From JANYCG01 sp031386665 (GTDB lineage: Bacteria > Pseudomonadota > Gammaproteobacteria > Burkholderiales > Burkholderiaceae_C), in NCBI GenBank assembly GCA_031386665.1, contig JANNCN010000023.1:1-64000 (forward strand): 64,000 nucleotides of DNA. Direction: 5' to 3'. Positions 9,788-18,504 of the stretch are shown piece by piece (position 1 is the first letter of the stretch; each line of letters starts with the position of its first letter). A model generated the notes under the pieces. The model saw only the letters and a program-made list of their open reading frames with translations. It was not told where the DNA came from and made no database searches. The position numbers were made by a program, and so were the translations under genes.

Positions 9788-10729
9788 ATGCCCGCCCGCC
9801 ACCGCGTTCTACCCCGCCAGCGCCAGCCCGAACTGGAGCACGACTATTCGCGCAGCCCAGCGCTGGGGTATGAACCGCCCGAAGAAACCGGGCTGATTCG
9901 CTGTCTGGCACACGGTTTTCCGACGCCTCTGGCACGCTGGCACTACCACGATGAATACGAGCTGCACCTGATCACAGCGTCCAGCGGCAAAGCTTTTGTG
10001 GGCGACTACATTGGCAGCTTTCAGCCGGGCCATTTGGTGCTGACAGGGCCGCGCTTGCCCCACAACTGGATATCTTTGGACTTGCCCAGCGGGGGCTTTG
10101 TAGAACGCGACCTGGTGATTCAGTTTGCGCATGAACCGATTGCCCAGGCGGCAGCGCACATTCGCGAGTTGGAAGAGGTTTTGCCATTGCTGGCCCGGGC
10201 GCGCAATGGCATCGAATTTTTTGGTTTATCAAAGCACGCCACGCAGCATTGGCACCGAATCAAAGCCAGCCATGGCTTGGTGCGTCTGGCGGCGTTTTGC
10301 GAATTTTTGGGTGAGCTGGCAAGCTGGCCTGACTACCGACTTTTGTCGCAGGCCCAGTTGCAAAGTGTCGATGACGACACCCAGCTAGATCAGATTGACG
10401 CGATTGTCAGCCGCATCACCGATAACCTGTCGCAAGCTTTGTCGGCCACGCAGTTGGCGGCAGAGCTGGGCATGACCGAAAGCCGGTTTTCGCGGTTTTT
10501 TCGCCGCGCGACGGGCAATACCTTCACCGATTTTATAAGCCAGGTTCGCGTCAACCGCGCCTGCCAATTGCTGATGGACTCTGACCGCATGATCACGCAC
10601 ATTTGCTATGAAGTTGGGTTCAATAACGTGGCCAATTTCAACCGCCGTTTTCTTAGCGTCAAAGGCATGACGCCAAGCGAATTCAGAAAACAGGTGGACA
10701 CCCGGTTTGGTGGCTCCGCACGGCATTGA
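9788..10729 (+). CDS. AraC-family transcriptional regulator of the polyol operon
   Basis: AraC/XylS-type regulator (313 aa). The N-terminal cupin-like sensor half includes WHYHDEYELHLITASSGKAFVGDY (in parts, residues about 50-75) and GPRLPHNW. The C-terminal double helix-turn-helix spans about 205-305, with ELGMTESRFSRFFRRATG and ICYEVGFNNVANFNRRF, the two DNA-reading units. It is 28 bp after the SDR gene on the same strand, so it is probably cotranscribed and controls this operon, as MtlR does in Pseudomonas. The effector is presumably a hexitol. Confidence 0.9.
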   Translation: MPARHRVLPRQRQPELEHDYSRSPALGYEPPEETGLIRCLAHGFPTPLARWHYHDEYELHLITASSGKAFVGDYIGSFQPGHLVLTGPRLPHNWISLDLPSGGFVERDLVIQFAHEPIAQAAAHIRELEEVLPLLARARNGIEFFGLSKHATQHWHRIKASHGLVRLAAFCEFLGELASWPDYRLLSQAQLQSVDDDTQLDQIDAIVSRITDNLSQALSATQLAAELGMTESRFSRFFRRATGNTFTDFISQVRVNRACQLLMDSDRMITHICYEVGFNNVANFNRRFLSVKGMTPSEFRKQVDTRFGGSARH

Positions 10730-10760
10730 ATTGCCATGATCGTGAATTTCGCAATTTGCC

Positions 10761-10790
10761 AAATCTGATATCACCGGTGATATCAGATTT
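10761..10790 (+). terminator. 30-bp perfect palindrome after the AraC gene
   Basis: AAATCTGATATCACC is followed by its exact reverse complement. It lies 32 bp past the AraC-gene stop, between convergent genes, and next to repeat copy 3 on its downstream side. The T tract is short, so a weak terminator or transcript-end hairpin fits best. A protein-binding site is also possible. Confidence 0.55.
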
Positions 10791-10846
10791 CTTGTAAGGG
10801 TGGTAAAAATGTGGTTTGGGCCGATTTTTGAGCAAAATTGGCCCTT

Positions 10847-10893
10847 GGCCCTCTAATTTATTCATTAGTTTGCTATATAAATAGTAGTAAATT
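10847..10893 (-). repeat. Dispersed intergenic repeat, copy 3 (reverse orientation)
   Basis: Read on the minus strand it gives TACTATTTATATAGCAAACTA, in parts, then AATGAATAAATTAGAGGGCC. It is the most diverged copy in the GCTAGAGG core. In repeat orientation the palindrome at 10761-10790 follows it after about 56 bp. Confidence 0.7.
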
Positions 10894-10935
10894 GACAGAT
10901 TGGTAATTTTGTTAATTTGCTACCCAACTGCCTAG

Positions 10936-10992
10936 CTACAAATCCATTGCCCGCGCCACGGCTTCAGCCATTCAAATCACGTCCACATCGGC
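10936..10992 (-). pseudogene. Remnant of the 3' end of the FAD-oxidoreductase gene
   Basis: The minus strand encodes ADVDVI, a stop, then MAEAVARAMDL and a stop. The intact gene at 12714 ends AGVDGIRVAEAVARAMAL. Most bases of these last 19 codons match, and there is one internal stop. It is therefore a degraded copy of that gene's 3' end. Together with the intact copy it brackets the aldehyde dehydrogenase gene. The rest of the 363-bp gap, 10994-11092, shows nothing recognisable. Confidence 0.75.
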
Positions 10993-11092
10993 TTACACCG
11001 GGCATTCCACAGTTGCCCATCACCCTCCGGGCACGAGCCCGAGACATTTTGGCTCTAGAAGTTCTGCTTGAGCGCAATGTGAAATAGCAGCC

Positions 11093-12532
11093 TCAGATCC
11101 ACTTGAATGCCGATTTCAGCGCCCGCCGCAAGTATGTCGGTACTTCGCCAGCTGAAAACAGGGTTGCTGCCAATGCGAACTGCGATCGGACCACTGCTTT
11201 CTCGTGACTGAAGGCCTTAAATCCATAGTGGCCATGGGCGTTGCCCAGTCCGGAATTATTGACACCGCCAAACGGCAGTCGGCCATGCAAAAAATGCACC
11301 AGCGCGTGGTTGACGCAAGCACCGCCTGAAGCTGTCTGCTGCAGCACGCGCTGGATGTGTTCATCCGTCTGGCTGTAGATATACAAAGCCAAGGGCTTGG
11401 GTGCCGCATTGATTTTTGCAATCACGTCATCCAGGCTGTTAAATGCAATGACGGGCAACAACGGGCCAAAGATTTCTTCGTCCATGATGCGGGCATCGGC
11501 CGGTATGCCATCCAGGAGCGTCGGGGCCACAAAACAACCCGACTCCGACACGCCACCGCCCACCAGCACCCGCGCGCCACGGGCGTTGGCATCTTCGAGC
11601 AGGCCTTTCACGCGGGAGGTATGGCGCGCATTCACGATGTGGGCCAGGTGCGGGCTCTTTTGCTGTTCCTCAAACGACTTGCCATACGCTTTTTCAAGGA
11701 TGGCGCGACATGCGGACACCCATTGGTCCTTGATGCTTTCATGTACAAATACAAAGTCAGGTGCAATGCAGGTTTGCCCGGCATTGGCAAACTTGGCCCA
11801 CATGATGTTTTGGGCAGCAAGCTGAACATTGGCACTGGCGTCCACAATCGTCGGGCTCTTGCCACCCAGCTCCAGTGTCACGCTGGCCAGATGCTTCGCG
11901 GCCGCAGTCATTACCCGTTTGCCAATGGCCGGGCTGCCCGTGAAGAATATGTGGTCAAACGGAAGGTCCAACAACGCCTGTGCGACATCTGCTTCGCCTT
12001 CGAAAATCGCGACTTCATCGCTTGCAAACGTCTCACGCACGATCTTCGCCATCAGCGCGGAAATGTGAGGCGTCAACTCAGAAGGCTTGATGATGGCTGT
12101 GTTGCCCGCCGCAATCGCAGACACCAATGGGCCAAACGTCAGATTGACCGGGTAATTCCAAGGCGAGATGATCAGGCAACGCCCGCGTGGCATGTACTGC
12201 ACATGGCTGCGGGTGCCCAATGTAAGCAGGGTGGGCCAGACGCGCGTCGGCTTCATCCATTTCTTGAGGTGCGAAATGGCATCGTTGGCCTCGACGCAAA
12301 CTGGCAAGATTTCGGCTAAATCTACTTCACCCTTTGGTTTTTTGAAATCGGCAAACGCGGCTTCATACAAGTCGTCGGTGTGGGCCAACACCGCATCCCG
12401 CAATCGCTTCAACTTCTTGATTCTTTGCTCTGCGGTGGAGCTGCGCAGTCTCAGTGCACAGGCGCCCTGACTTTCAAAGACGCTCTGGATACTGGATATT
12501 GAAGAGGTGGTGATTGTGGGTTCGTTTGGCAT
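11093..12532 (-). CDS. Aldehyde dehydrogenase family protein (coniferyl/class-3 type)
   Basis: NAD(P)-dependent aldehyde dehydrogenase (479 aa), oxidising an aldehyde to its acid. Key residues are Asn126 in ISPWNYP, Glu221 in LELGGKSP and nucleophile Cys255 in AGQTCIAPD. The short length and KKWMKPTRVWPTLL segment match class-3/coniferyl-type aldehyde dehydrogenases. It has a hydrophobic C-terminus that may touch the membrane. The ATG at 12532 (MPNEPTITTS) is chosen because the frame's extension to 12637 is not family-like. It stands alone, bracketed by the intact and remnant 3' ends of the FAD-oxidoreductase gene. The substrate is unknown. Confidence 0.88.
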   Translation of the reverse strand: MPNEPTITTSSISSIQSVFESQGACALRLRSSTAEQRIKKLKRLRDAVLAHTDDLYEAAFADFKKPKGEVDLAEILPVCVEANDAISHLKKWMKPTRVWPTLLTLGTRSHVQYMPRGRCLIISPWNYPVNLTFGPLVSAIAAGNTAIIKPSELTPHISALMAKIVRETFASDEVAIFEGEADVAQALLDLPFDHIFFTGSPAIGKRVMTAAAKHLASVTLELGGKSPTIVDASANVQLAAQNIMWAKFANAGQTCIAPDFVFVHESIKDQWVSACRAILEKAYGKSFEEQQKSPHLAHIVNARHTSRVKGLLEDANARGARVLVGGGVSESGCFVAPTLLDGIPADARIMDEEIFGPLLPVIAFNSLDDVIAKINAAPKPLALYIYSQTDEHIQRVLQQTASGGACVNHALVHFLHGRLPFGGVNNSGLGNAHGHYGFKAFSHEKAVVRSQFALAATLFSAGEVPTYLRRALKSAFKWI

Positions 12533-12713
12533 GGCCGTATTTATTGAGGGAACTGGAAATCGACAAGGCTTGAGACGGTAGTTTGGCACACCGGCAGTCG
12601 CGCTGAGAAGCGACAAAAGTCCAGCATACCAAGCCAATCAAACCTTTCTCGATTCACAACGAAATTTGCCACAACCAACTCTACGTAAGCCGAGCAGAGC
12701 ATGACTGACGAAG

Positions 12714-14387
12714 CTACAACGCCATTGCCCGCGCCACCGCCTCCGCCACCCGAATCCCATCCACACCGGCCGACAAAATGCCGCCCGCGTAGCTGGCACC
12801 TTCGCCAGCGGGGTACAAGCCCGCGATGTTGACGCTCTGAAAGTCGTCGTGCCGCGTGATTTTGATGGGCGACGACGTGCGGGTTTCAACACCGGTCAAC
12901 ACCGCGTCGTCCATGTCAAAACCTTTGACTTTTTTGCCAAAGGCGGGCAGTGCTTCACGGATCGCGGCAATGGCGTAAGCGGGCAGGGCGTTGGACAAGC
13001 TGCCCAGCTTCACGCCCGGTTGGTAAGACGGTGTGACCGTGCCCAAGCTGGTGGAAGCACGGTCTGCCAGAAAGTCACCAACCAGTTGGCCAGGTGCCTC
13101 GTAGGTGCTGCCGCCCAGCACATAAGCGTTCGATTCCAACCGCCGTTGCAACTCGATGCCAGCCAGCGGGTGATTGGCGACGCCGTCAAGCGCGGGGTAG
13201 TCGGCGGGGTCAATGCCCACCACGATGCCCGCATTGGCATTGCGTTCATTGCGCGAATACTGGCTCATGCCGTTCGTCACCACTCGGCCCACTTCAGACG
13301 TTGCAGCCACCACAGTACCGCCGGGGCACATGCAAAAGCTGTACACCGAGCGGCCTTGGGCCAAGCCGCGCGCGCCGTGGTGCACCAGTTTGTATTCGGC
13401 CGCGCCCAGCAGCGGATTGCCCGCATGGCGGCCCCAGCGTGCCCGGTCGATCAAGCCCTGCGGGTGCTCGATGCGAAAGCCGATAGAGAAAGCTTTGGCC
13501 TGCAAAAAAACGCCGCGCACGTGCAACATGGCAAAGGTGTCGCGTGCGCTGTGGCCCAGTGCCATCACCACCTGATCGGCGCGAAGCTCGTAGCTGGTGT
13601 TGCTGGCCACATCCAGCACGGTCACTGCGCGGATGTGCTGCGTGCGGCCCATGGCATCTGCGGGGGCGGGTTGCAACAGCATATTTGTCACCCGCTGTTC
13701 AAAACGAATTTCGCCACCCAGCGCGATGATTTCCGCACGCATGTTTTCCACCACCTTCACCAGCTTGAAGGTGCCAATGTGCGGGTGCGACTCAATCAAA
13801 ATGTCTTCGGGTGCGCCAGCCTTCACAAATTCCTGCATCACCTTGCGACCCAAATGGCGCGGGTCTTTGATCTGGCTCCACAGCTTGCCGTCTGAAAACG
13901 TGCCCGCGCCACCTTCGCCAAACTGCACATTGCTCTCAGGGTCAAGCTGGTTTTTGCGCCAAAGGCCCCAGGTGTCTTGCGTGCGATCGCGAACTTTTTT
14001 GCCGCGTTCCAGCACGATGGGTTTGAAGCCCATTTGAGCCAAAATCAGGGCGGCAAAAATTCCGCAAGGGCCAAAACCAACGACAACGGGTCGCAGCGCC
14101 ACATTGGCGCCGGCCTGGGCGACGGGTCGGTACGCCATGTCTGGCGTGGGGCCGATGTGCAGGTGGCCTGCAAATTGCGCCAGCAGTGCAGCTTCTCGTG
14201 CTGGCGGTAGTGTCACGTCAACAATGTAGACCATCAGCACTTCGGCTTTGCGAGCGTCGTAGCTGCGTTTGAAGATTTGAACGGTGGCGTTGTCTGCAGA
14301 TGTGACGCCCAGCGTCTTGTGCACTAGAGCGGTCAAATCATCGGGGGTGTGGTCAAGCCCCACTTTAAGTTCGGTGAGTCGGATCAT
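12714..14387 (-). CDS. NAD(P)/FAD-dependent oxidoreductase (COG2509-type)
   Basis: Uncharacterised FAD-dependent dehydrogenase of about 557 aa. An N-terminal domain starts MIRLTELKVGLDHTPDDL. The FAD-binding GFGPCGIFAALILAQMG lies near residue 100. It continues with GEGGAGTFSDGKLWSQ and ends with PAGEGASYAGGILSAGVDG, the conserved FAD-site end of the family. The ATG at 14387 has AGGA at good spacing. The longer frame to 14432 does not. The reaction is not known for the family. It is transcribed leftward and divergently from the vapBC-like pair. Confidence 0.85.
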   Translation of the reverse strand: MIRLTELKVGLDHTPDDLTALVHKTLGVTSADNATVQIFKRSYDARKAEVLMVYIVDVTLPPAREAALLAQFAGHLHIGPTPDMAYRPVAQAGANVALRPVVVGFGPCGIFAALILAQMGFKPIVLERGKKVRDRTQDTWGLWRKNQLDPESNVQFGEGGAGTFSDGKLWSQIKDPRHLGRKVMQEFVKAGAPEDILIESHPHIGTFKLVKVVENMRAEIIALGGEIRFEQRVTNMLLQPAPADAMGRTQHIRAVTVLDVASNTSYELRADQVVMALGHSARDTFAMLHVRGVFLQAKAFSIGFRIEHPQGLIDRARWGRHAGNPLLGAAEYKLVHHGARGLAQGRSVYSFCMCPGGTVVAATSEVGRVVTNGMSQYSRNERNANAGIVVGIDPADYPALDGVANHPLAGIELQRRLESNAYVLGGSTYEAPGQLVGDFLADRASTSLGTVTPSYQPGVKLGSLSNALPAYAIAAIREALPAFGKKVKGFDMDDAVLTGVETRTSSPIKITRHDDFQSVNIAGLYPAGEGASYAGGILSAGVDGIRVAEAVARAMAL

Positions 14388-14477
14388 GGTTTTCCTGGGT
14401 GGCTTGTGGTTATCAAGCAGTGCCGTCATCATAAATCCTGTGCTGTAAAGGTCTCGGTGATGTAATACACAACGTGA

Positions 14478-14510
14478 AAAAAGTAATGATAAAACTGAGT
14501 ATTACTTTTT
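14478..14510 (+). promoter_or_regulatory. Inverted repeat upstream of the first vapB-like gene
   Basis: AAAAAGTAAT and its exact reverse complement ATTACTTTTT are separated by 13 bp and end 11 bp before the antitoxin ATG, overlapping where a promoter would be. It is a candidate autoregulatory operator for the antitoxin. The downstream arm directly abuts the AGGAG ribosome site. Confidence 0.5.
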
Positions 14511-14521
14511 AGGAGCCCGTC

Positions 14522-14776
14522 ATGAGTTACGCCCTGACCAGCAAAAGCCAGGTCACACTGCCCAAAAATATGCGTTTGCACCTAGGCGTGCGCCCAGGCG
14601 ACGCCGTGGATTTTGAGCCACTGCCAGATGGTCGGGTGGCTATTTCGCCAGCTCGGCCAGAGCATGCCAAGCGGCCAGTGGACAACCCGTTTCGCAAGTT
14701 TCTAGGAATTGGCCTTGCGGGGATGAGTACAGAAGATATGTTGCGCGAAACACGGGGCGAAGGCAGCCTGCGATGA
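14522..14776 (+). CDS. AbrB/MazE-fold antitoxin (VapB-like)
   Basis: Small 84-aa protein with the swapped-hairpin AbrB pattern: SKSQVTLPKNMRLHLGVRPGD, in parts, at residues 8-27, then VDFEPLPDGRVAISPA. This domain binds the operator DNA, and the C-terminal half (VDNPFRKFLGIGLAGMSTEDMLRETRG) would wrap the toxin. AGGAG precedes the ATG. Its TGA overlaps the toxin ATG by 4 bases. Since the partner carries an internal stop, it may now be an orphan antitoxin. Confidence 0.85.
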   Translation: MSYALTSKSQVTLPKNMRLHLGVRPGDAVDFEPLPDGRVAISPARPEHAKRPVDNPFRKFLGIGLAGMSTEDMLRETRGEGSLR

Positions 14777-15177
14777 TTTTGGTGGACACCAGTGTTTTGA
14801 TCGACGTGATCGAACAGCAGCCGGTTTGGGCTGAATGGAGCGTTGAGCGGCTCAATGATTGCGCCATGCAACACCCGCTGGCGATCAACATCGTGATTTA
14901 CGCTGAAATTTCGCGCAGCTTTGCAGATGCCATCTCACTGGATCTGTTTTTGCGCAGCGCCAATATCAAGGTTGATGCAATTTCCAACTGAGCATCGTTC
15001 GCAGCTGCCAAAGCGCATACGGCTTACCGTGCTGCAGGTGGCACACGCCAGGCCACTTTGCCTGATTTTTCCATCGGCGCGCATGCGCAAGAAGCGGGTT
15101 ACGCCTTGTTGACCCGCGACCCGGTGAGAATAAAAACCTACTTTCCTGATGTGAAACTGATCTGCCCGGCGGATTGA
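14773..15177 (+). pseudogene. PIN-domain toxin (VapC-like) interrupted by one in-frame stop
   Basis: The frame reads MILVDTSVLIDVIEQ (first PIN aspartates) and IVIYAEISRSF, then meets TGA at 14989-14991. The very same frame continues past it with SFAAAKAHTAYRAAGGTRQ, then LPDFSIGAHA and ALLTRDP, which carry the remaining PIN acidic residues, and stops at 15177. Full length would be 134 codons, the usual VapC size. In homologues the stop position is typically Trp, so TGG to TGA is the simplest change. The 72-aa truncated product would lack the C-terminal active-site acids. Confidence 0.85.
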
Positions 15178-15244
15178 CCTGTTTCGCGCACCAGCCACAA
15201 ATGCCGCCGATGCCGCTGCCAATTCCGCTGCAGCCACTCAAGGA

Positions 15245-16162
15245 TCAAGCCGGCAAAAACCCTTCAATCGACAAATACCGCTCTCCGGTGTCGTAGTTGA
15301 ACCCTAGCACCGTGGCCCCTGCAGGCAAGTCGGGCAATTTTTGGGCGATGGCGGCAAGAGTAGCACCGCTGGAGATACCCACCAAAATACCTTCCTCGCG
15401 CGCGCAACGGCGGGCCATTTCGCGAGCCGGTTCGGCGTCGACTTGAATCACGCCGTCGAGCAGGGCGGTGTGCAAGTTTTTGGGGATGAAGCCCGCGCCA
15501 ATGCCTTGGATGGGATGCGGCGAGGGCGCACCGCCCGAAATCACAGGCGACGCCAAAGGCTCTACGGCGTAAACCTTCAAATTGGGCCATTTGGCTTTTA
15601 GCACCTGCGCGCAGCCAGTCAGGTGGCCGCCCGTGCCCACGCCGGTGATCAGCGCGTCAACGCCTTGCGGGAAGTCCGCCAGTATTTCAAGCGCGGTGGT
15701 TCGCGCATGCACGTCGATATTCGCCGGGTTTTCAAATTGCTGGGGCATCCACGAGTTGGGAGTGGCGGCGACCAATTCCATTGCGCGGGCGATCGAGCCT
15801 TTCATGCCTTTTTCACGCGGCGTCAAGTCAAACGATGCGCCATAGGCCAGCATCAAACGGCGACGCTCGATGGACATGCTGTCGGGCATCACCAAGACCA
15901 GTTTGTGGCCCTTCACTGCTGCCACCATGGCCAGCCCAATGCCGGTGTTGCCAGAGGTGGGCTCAATGATGGTGCCGCCAGGTTTTAAATCGCCCGATTT
16001 TTCAGCCGCCTCCACCATGGCCAAAGCGATGCGGTCTTTGATCGAGCCGCCCGGGTTGCCGCGCTCTGATTTGATGTAGACGTTGTGGCCAGCGCCAAAC
16101 AGGCGGTTCATGCGCACGTGCGGCGTGTTGCCAATGGTTTGTAGGATGTTTTCAGCTTTCAC
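15245..16162 (-). CDS. cysK: Cysteine synthase A
   Basis: PLP enzyme (305 aa) that makes cysteine from O-acetylserine and sulfide. PLP lysine is Lys42 in NPGGSIKDR, the substrate loop TSGNTG is at 69-74 and the phosphate cup GVGTGGHLTG lies near 172. The GTG at 16162 is the start: AAGGAG lies 6 bp upstream on the minus strand, and VKAENILQTIGNTP is the family N-terminus. The frame's extension to 16270 runs into the rnpB 5' end. A CysM or cystathionine-beta-synthase-like role is less likely, given PSPHPIQGIGAGFIP. Confidence 0.93.
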   Translation of the reverse strand: MKAENILQTIGNTPHVRMNRLFGAGHNVYIKSERGNPGGSIKDRIALAMVEAAEKSGDLKPGGTIIEPTSGNTGIGLAMVAAVKGHKLVLVMPDSMSIERRRLMLAYGASFDLTPREKGMKGSIARAMELVAATPNSWMPQQFENPANIDVHARTTALEILADFPQGVDALITGVGTGGHLTGCAQVLKAKWPNLKVYAVEPLASPVISGGAPSPHPIQGIGAGFIPKNLHTALLDGVIQVDAEPAREMARRCAREEGILVGISSGATLAAIAQKLPDLPAGATVLGFNYDTGERYLSIEGFLPA

Positions 16163-16205
16163 AAAAGGCTCCTTGAAGTGGGTGAGTCGCAACATTGTGG
16201 CGCAC

Positions 16206-16214
16206 TGCGATAAT
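16206..16214 (+). promoter_or_regulatory. Extended -10 element of rnpB
   Basis: TGCGATAAT matches an extended -10 (TGn plus a TATAAT-like hexamer). It ends 6 bp before the predicted RNase P RNA 5' end at about 16221. I see no convincing -35 hexamer at the right spacing. Confidence 0.5.
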
Positions 16215-16218
16215 CTGA

Positions 16219-16605
16219 GGGTGAAGCCTGCCAGACTGCCGCTGGTGCTAGCCGCAAGGCCGACGCGCAAGCGCCGGGTGGAAACACCGCACTGGAGGAA
16301 CGTCCGGACTGCACAGGGCAGCGTAGCAGCTAACAGCTGTCCACTGAAACCCCGTCGCGCAAGCGGTGGGCATAAGGTGAGGATCAGAGCAACAGAGACG
16401 AGTCAGGCCAGGGGTAACCTTGGTTTGGGTGAAACGGGCAATCTCTACGCGCAGCAATACCAAGTAGGCCAGCGTTGATGGGGCCCCCAGAGCTGGCGGG
16501 TAGGTAGCACCGAGCCGTTGAGCGATCAACGGCCCAGATTAATGGCAGTCACGTGAGGGGCAACTTTCACGCACAGAATCCGGCTTATCGGTGGGCTTCA
16601 CACTT
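16219..16605 (+). ncRNA. rnpB: RNase P RNA (bacterial type A)
   Basis: Catalytic RNA that matures tRNA 5' ends. The 5' strand GTGAAGCCTGCCAGACTGCCG pairs through GTGAAGCC with GGCTTCAC at the 3' end (P1). The universal core GGAGGAACGTCCGGACTGC, in parts, is near 16296, GAGCAACAGAGA near 16386 and ACAGAATCCGGCTTATCGG near 16571. Seven Ts at 16604 supply the terminator. It is divergent from cysK. Ends are approximate by a few bases. Confidence 0.96.
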
Positions 16606-16774
16606 TTTTTGAAAGCAGTTTTCGGGGCCAGACGAGCACTTTGGACGGATTTGGGGAAGATTTCGGTCCGGTTGCGGACTTTTTAAATCAAACAAATCGA
16701 TTAAAACGTGTAATTTTGGGGCTATTTCACCAAACTAAGGTGGCTAGTCTAGGGAAAACCCGTATATTGAGGGC

Positions 16775-17506
16775 ATGGTAGAAACTAAAGCTCTCATCAA
16801 AGCCTCGCAAGAGGCATGCAAGGAACTTCTGCGAAACCCTGCAAATCGCCCCAGCAATGACGCTGCCGACAAACCGGCCGCGGCGATGGTGCCGATTCGT
16901 TCGCTCGGCGAAAACCATCGCGGGCGCATTTCAGCCCACTTGCTGGCGCTGGACCCGCAAGACCGTTACCTGCGCTTTGGCTATGCCGCCAGTGACGAGC
17001 AAATCGAACGCTACGTCGCCAGCCTGAATTTTGAGCGCGACGAGATTTTTGGCATTTACAACCGCAAACTGGTTCTGGTGGCGATGGCGCACCTGGCCTA
17101 TGCGCCGGTGGACCACTGCGAATCTTGCGCTGAATTTGGCGTGTCCGTGTCCAAATTGGCGCGGGGTCGGGGTTATGGCTCGCGCCTGTTCGATCGGGCC
17201 GCCATGCATGCACGCAATGACAAAGTCAGCATGATGTTCATTCACGCGCTGAGTGAAAACTCGGCCATGCTCAAAATTGCGCGCAACGCCGGTGCCACGG
17301 TCGAGCGCGATGGCAGCGAGTCTGAGGCCTACTTGCGCTTGCTGCCCGCCACGCTGGACAGCCGCATGACTGAGATGGTGGAGGAGCAATTTGCCCAGGT
17401 CGACTACCGCATCAAAGTGCAGGCAAAGCAGTTTTGGGACTTTTTGTCCGAGTTGCAGGGCGTGCGCCGGGGCGTGATGGATGCCCAGCGGGACAATCCG
17501 GAGTGA
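16775..17506 (+). CDS. GNAT-family acetyltransferase
   Basis: 243-aa protein with a GNAT fold in residues about 40-195. The acetyl-CoA loop is in VSKLARGRGYGSRLF (R/QxxGxG/A type) near 128, preceded by VLVAMAHLAYAP and followed by MMFIHALSENSAMLKIARNAGA, which gives the C-terminal part of the fold. About 45 extra residues follow the domain. An AT-rich stretch with TATATT near 16763 lies just before the ATG and may be the -10 element. No substrate can be assigned. Confidence 0.8.
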   Translation: MVETKALIKASQEACKELLRNPANRPSNDAADKPAAAMVPIRSLGENHRGRISAHLLALDPQDRYLRFGYAASDEQIERYVASLNFERDEIFGIYNRKLVLVAMAHLAYAPVDHCESCAEFGVSVSKLARGRGYGSRLFDRAAMHARNDKVSMMFIHALSENSAMLKIARNAGATVERDGSESEAYLRLLPATLDSRMTEMVEEQFAQVDYRIKVQAKQFWDFLSELQGVRRGVMDAQRDNPE

Positions 17507-17602
17507 TCCAGATCAAAGTTAGGCGATGGGGCTTCTTGGCGCACCCAGCGCAATCCGTTATCCTTGGCGGATCGTAACAACGGCCCCCAACGGCCCCTTT
17601 GT

Positions 17603-18475
17603 GTGTCCGACACCCAACCCGCGCGACTGACTGGCACCCCGCCTGACCGCGAAGACAAGCGCACTTTTTTACAAAAGCTGGCCGAATTCATTCACCCTGG
17701 ACCGGATTCGACAGACGAACTGATCGAAACCCTTGTCGAGGCGGAAGACAACAAGGTAATTGGAGCCGAGTCGCGCGCCATGCTCGAAGGCGTCATCCGC
17801 ATGGCTGACATGACCGCAGGCGACGTGATGGTGCCCGCCACCCGGCTGGACTTGCTCAACATCAACGCACCGATGGACGAGTTGCTGCACTTGGTCATCG
17901 ACACGGCGCACTCGCGTTTTCCGGTGTTTGAGGGTGAGCGCGAGAACATCATTGGCATTTTGATGGCCAAAGACCTGCTCAAAATGCAACGCGCGCCTGA
18001 CCTGAACATTCGCGCCTTGCTGCGCCCAGCCGTTTTTGTGCCTGAAAGCAAGGGTTTGAACGACCTGCTGCGCGAATTCCGGGGCAACCGCAACCATTTG
18101 GCCATGGTGATTGACGAGTTTGGCCGCGTGGCAGGTTTGATCACCATTGAAGACGTGCTGGAGCAAATCGTCGGCGAAATTGAAGACGAATTTGACATTG
18201 CCGAGGACGAAGGCGACATTTTCGCCCTGGCCGACCGCACCTATCGCGTCAGTGGCGACACGGCCATAGAACGGGTGGATGAAGCCTTTGCCGTCACTTT
18301 GGCCACGTCCGATTCGGCCAATGAATTCAACACTGTCGGTGGATTGATCGCCCACGAGATGGGCCATGTGCCCAAACGCGGCGAGCAGCACACCCTGGCG
18401 GGCTTGAATTTTGCCGTGCTGCACACCAAGGGAGGGGCGGTGAAGTGGTTCAAAGTGTCCCCGCAAAACCGCTGA
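17603..18475 (+). CDS. corC: CorC/HlyC-family CBS-domain protein (Mg/Co efflux type)
   Basis: Soluble member of the CorC/HlyC family, linked to magnesium and cobalt homeostasis. A short N-terminus precedes the tandem CBS domains (about residues 70-190), which contain MVPATRLDLLNI, HSRFPVFEGERENIIGILMAKDLL (in parts) and VIDEFGRVAGLITIEDVLEQIVGEIEDEFD (in parts). The C-terminal CorC transporter-associated domain follows, about 205-285. I prefer GTG 17603 (VSDTQPARL); a TTG at 17564 would add 13 residues. It sits 29 bp before lnt, a pairing common in proteobacteria. Confidence 0.88.
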   Translation: MSDTQPARLTGTPPDREDKRTFLQKLAEFIHPGPDSTDELIETLVEAEDNKVIGAESRAMLEGVIRMADMTAGDVMVPATRLDLLNINAPMDELLHLVIDTAHSRFPVFEGERENIIGILMAKDLLKMQRAPDLNIRALLRPAVFVPESKGLNDLLREFRGNRNHLAMVIDEFGRVAGLITIEDVLEQIVGEIEDEFDIAEDEGDIFALADRTYRVSGDTAIERVDEAFAVTLATSDSANEFNTVGGLIAHEMGHVPKRGEQHTLAGLNFAVLHTKGGAVKWFKVSPQNR

Positions 18476-18504
18476 CCGTAGGCTTGTAGCCTCAAACGCA
18501 AGCT

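Noticed and set aside
12849..13895. Plus-strand frame of 348 codons opposite the FAD-oxidoreductase gene
   Set aside because: Antisense shadow rich in His, Gln and Arg with no family motif. The minus-strand protein has clear FAD motifs.
16083..16529. Frames on both strands through the RNase P RNA
   Set aside because: The sequence is fully explained by rnpB core motifs and P1 pairing.
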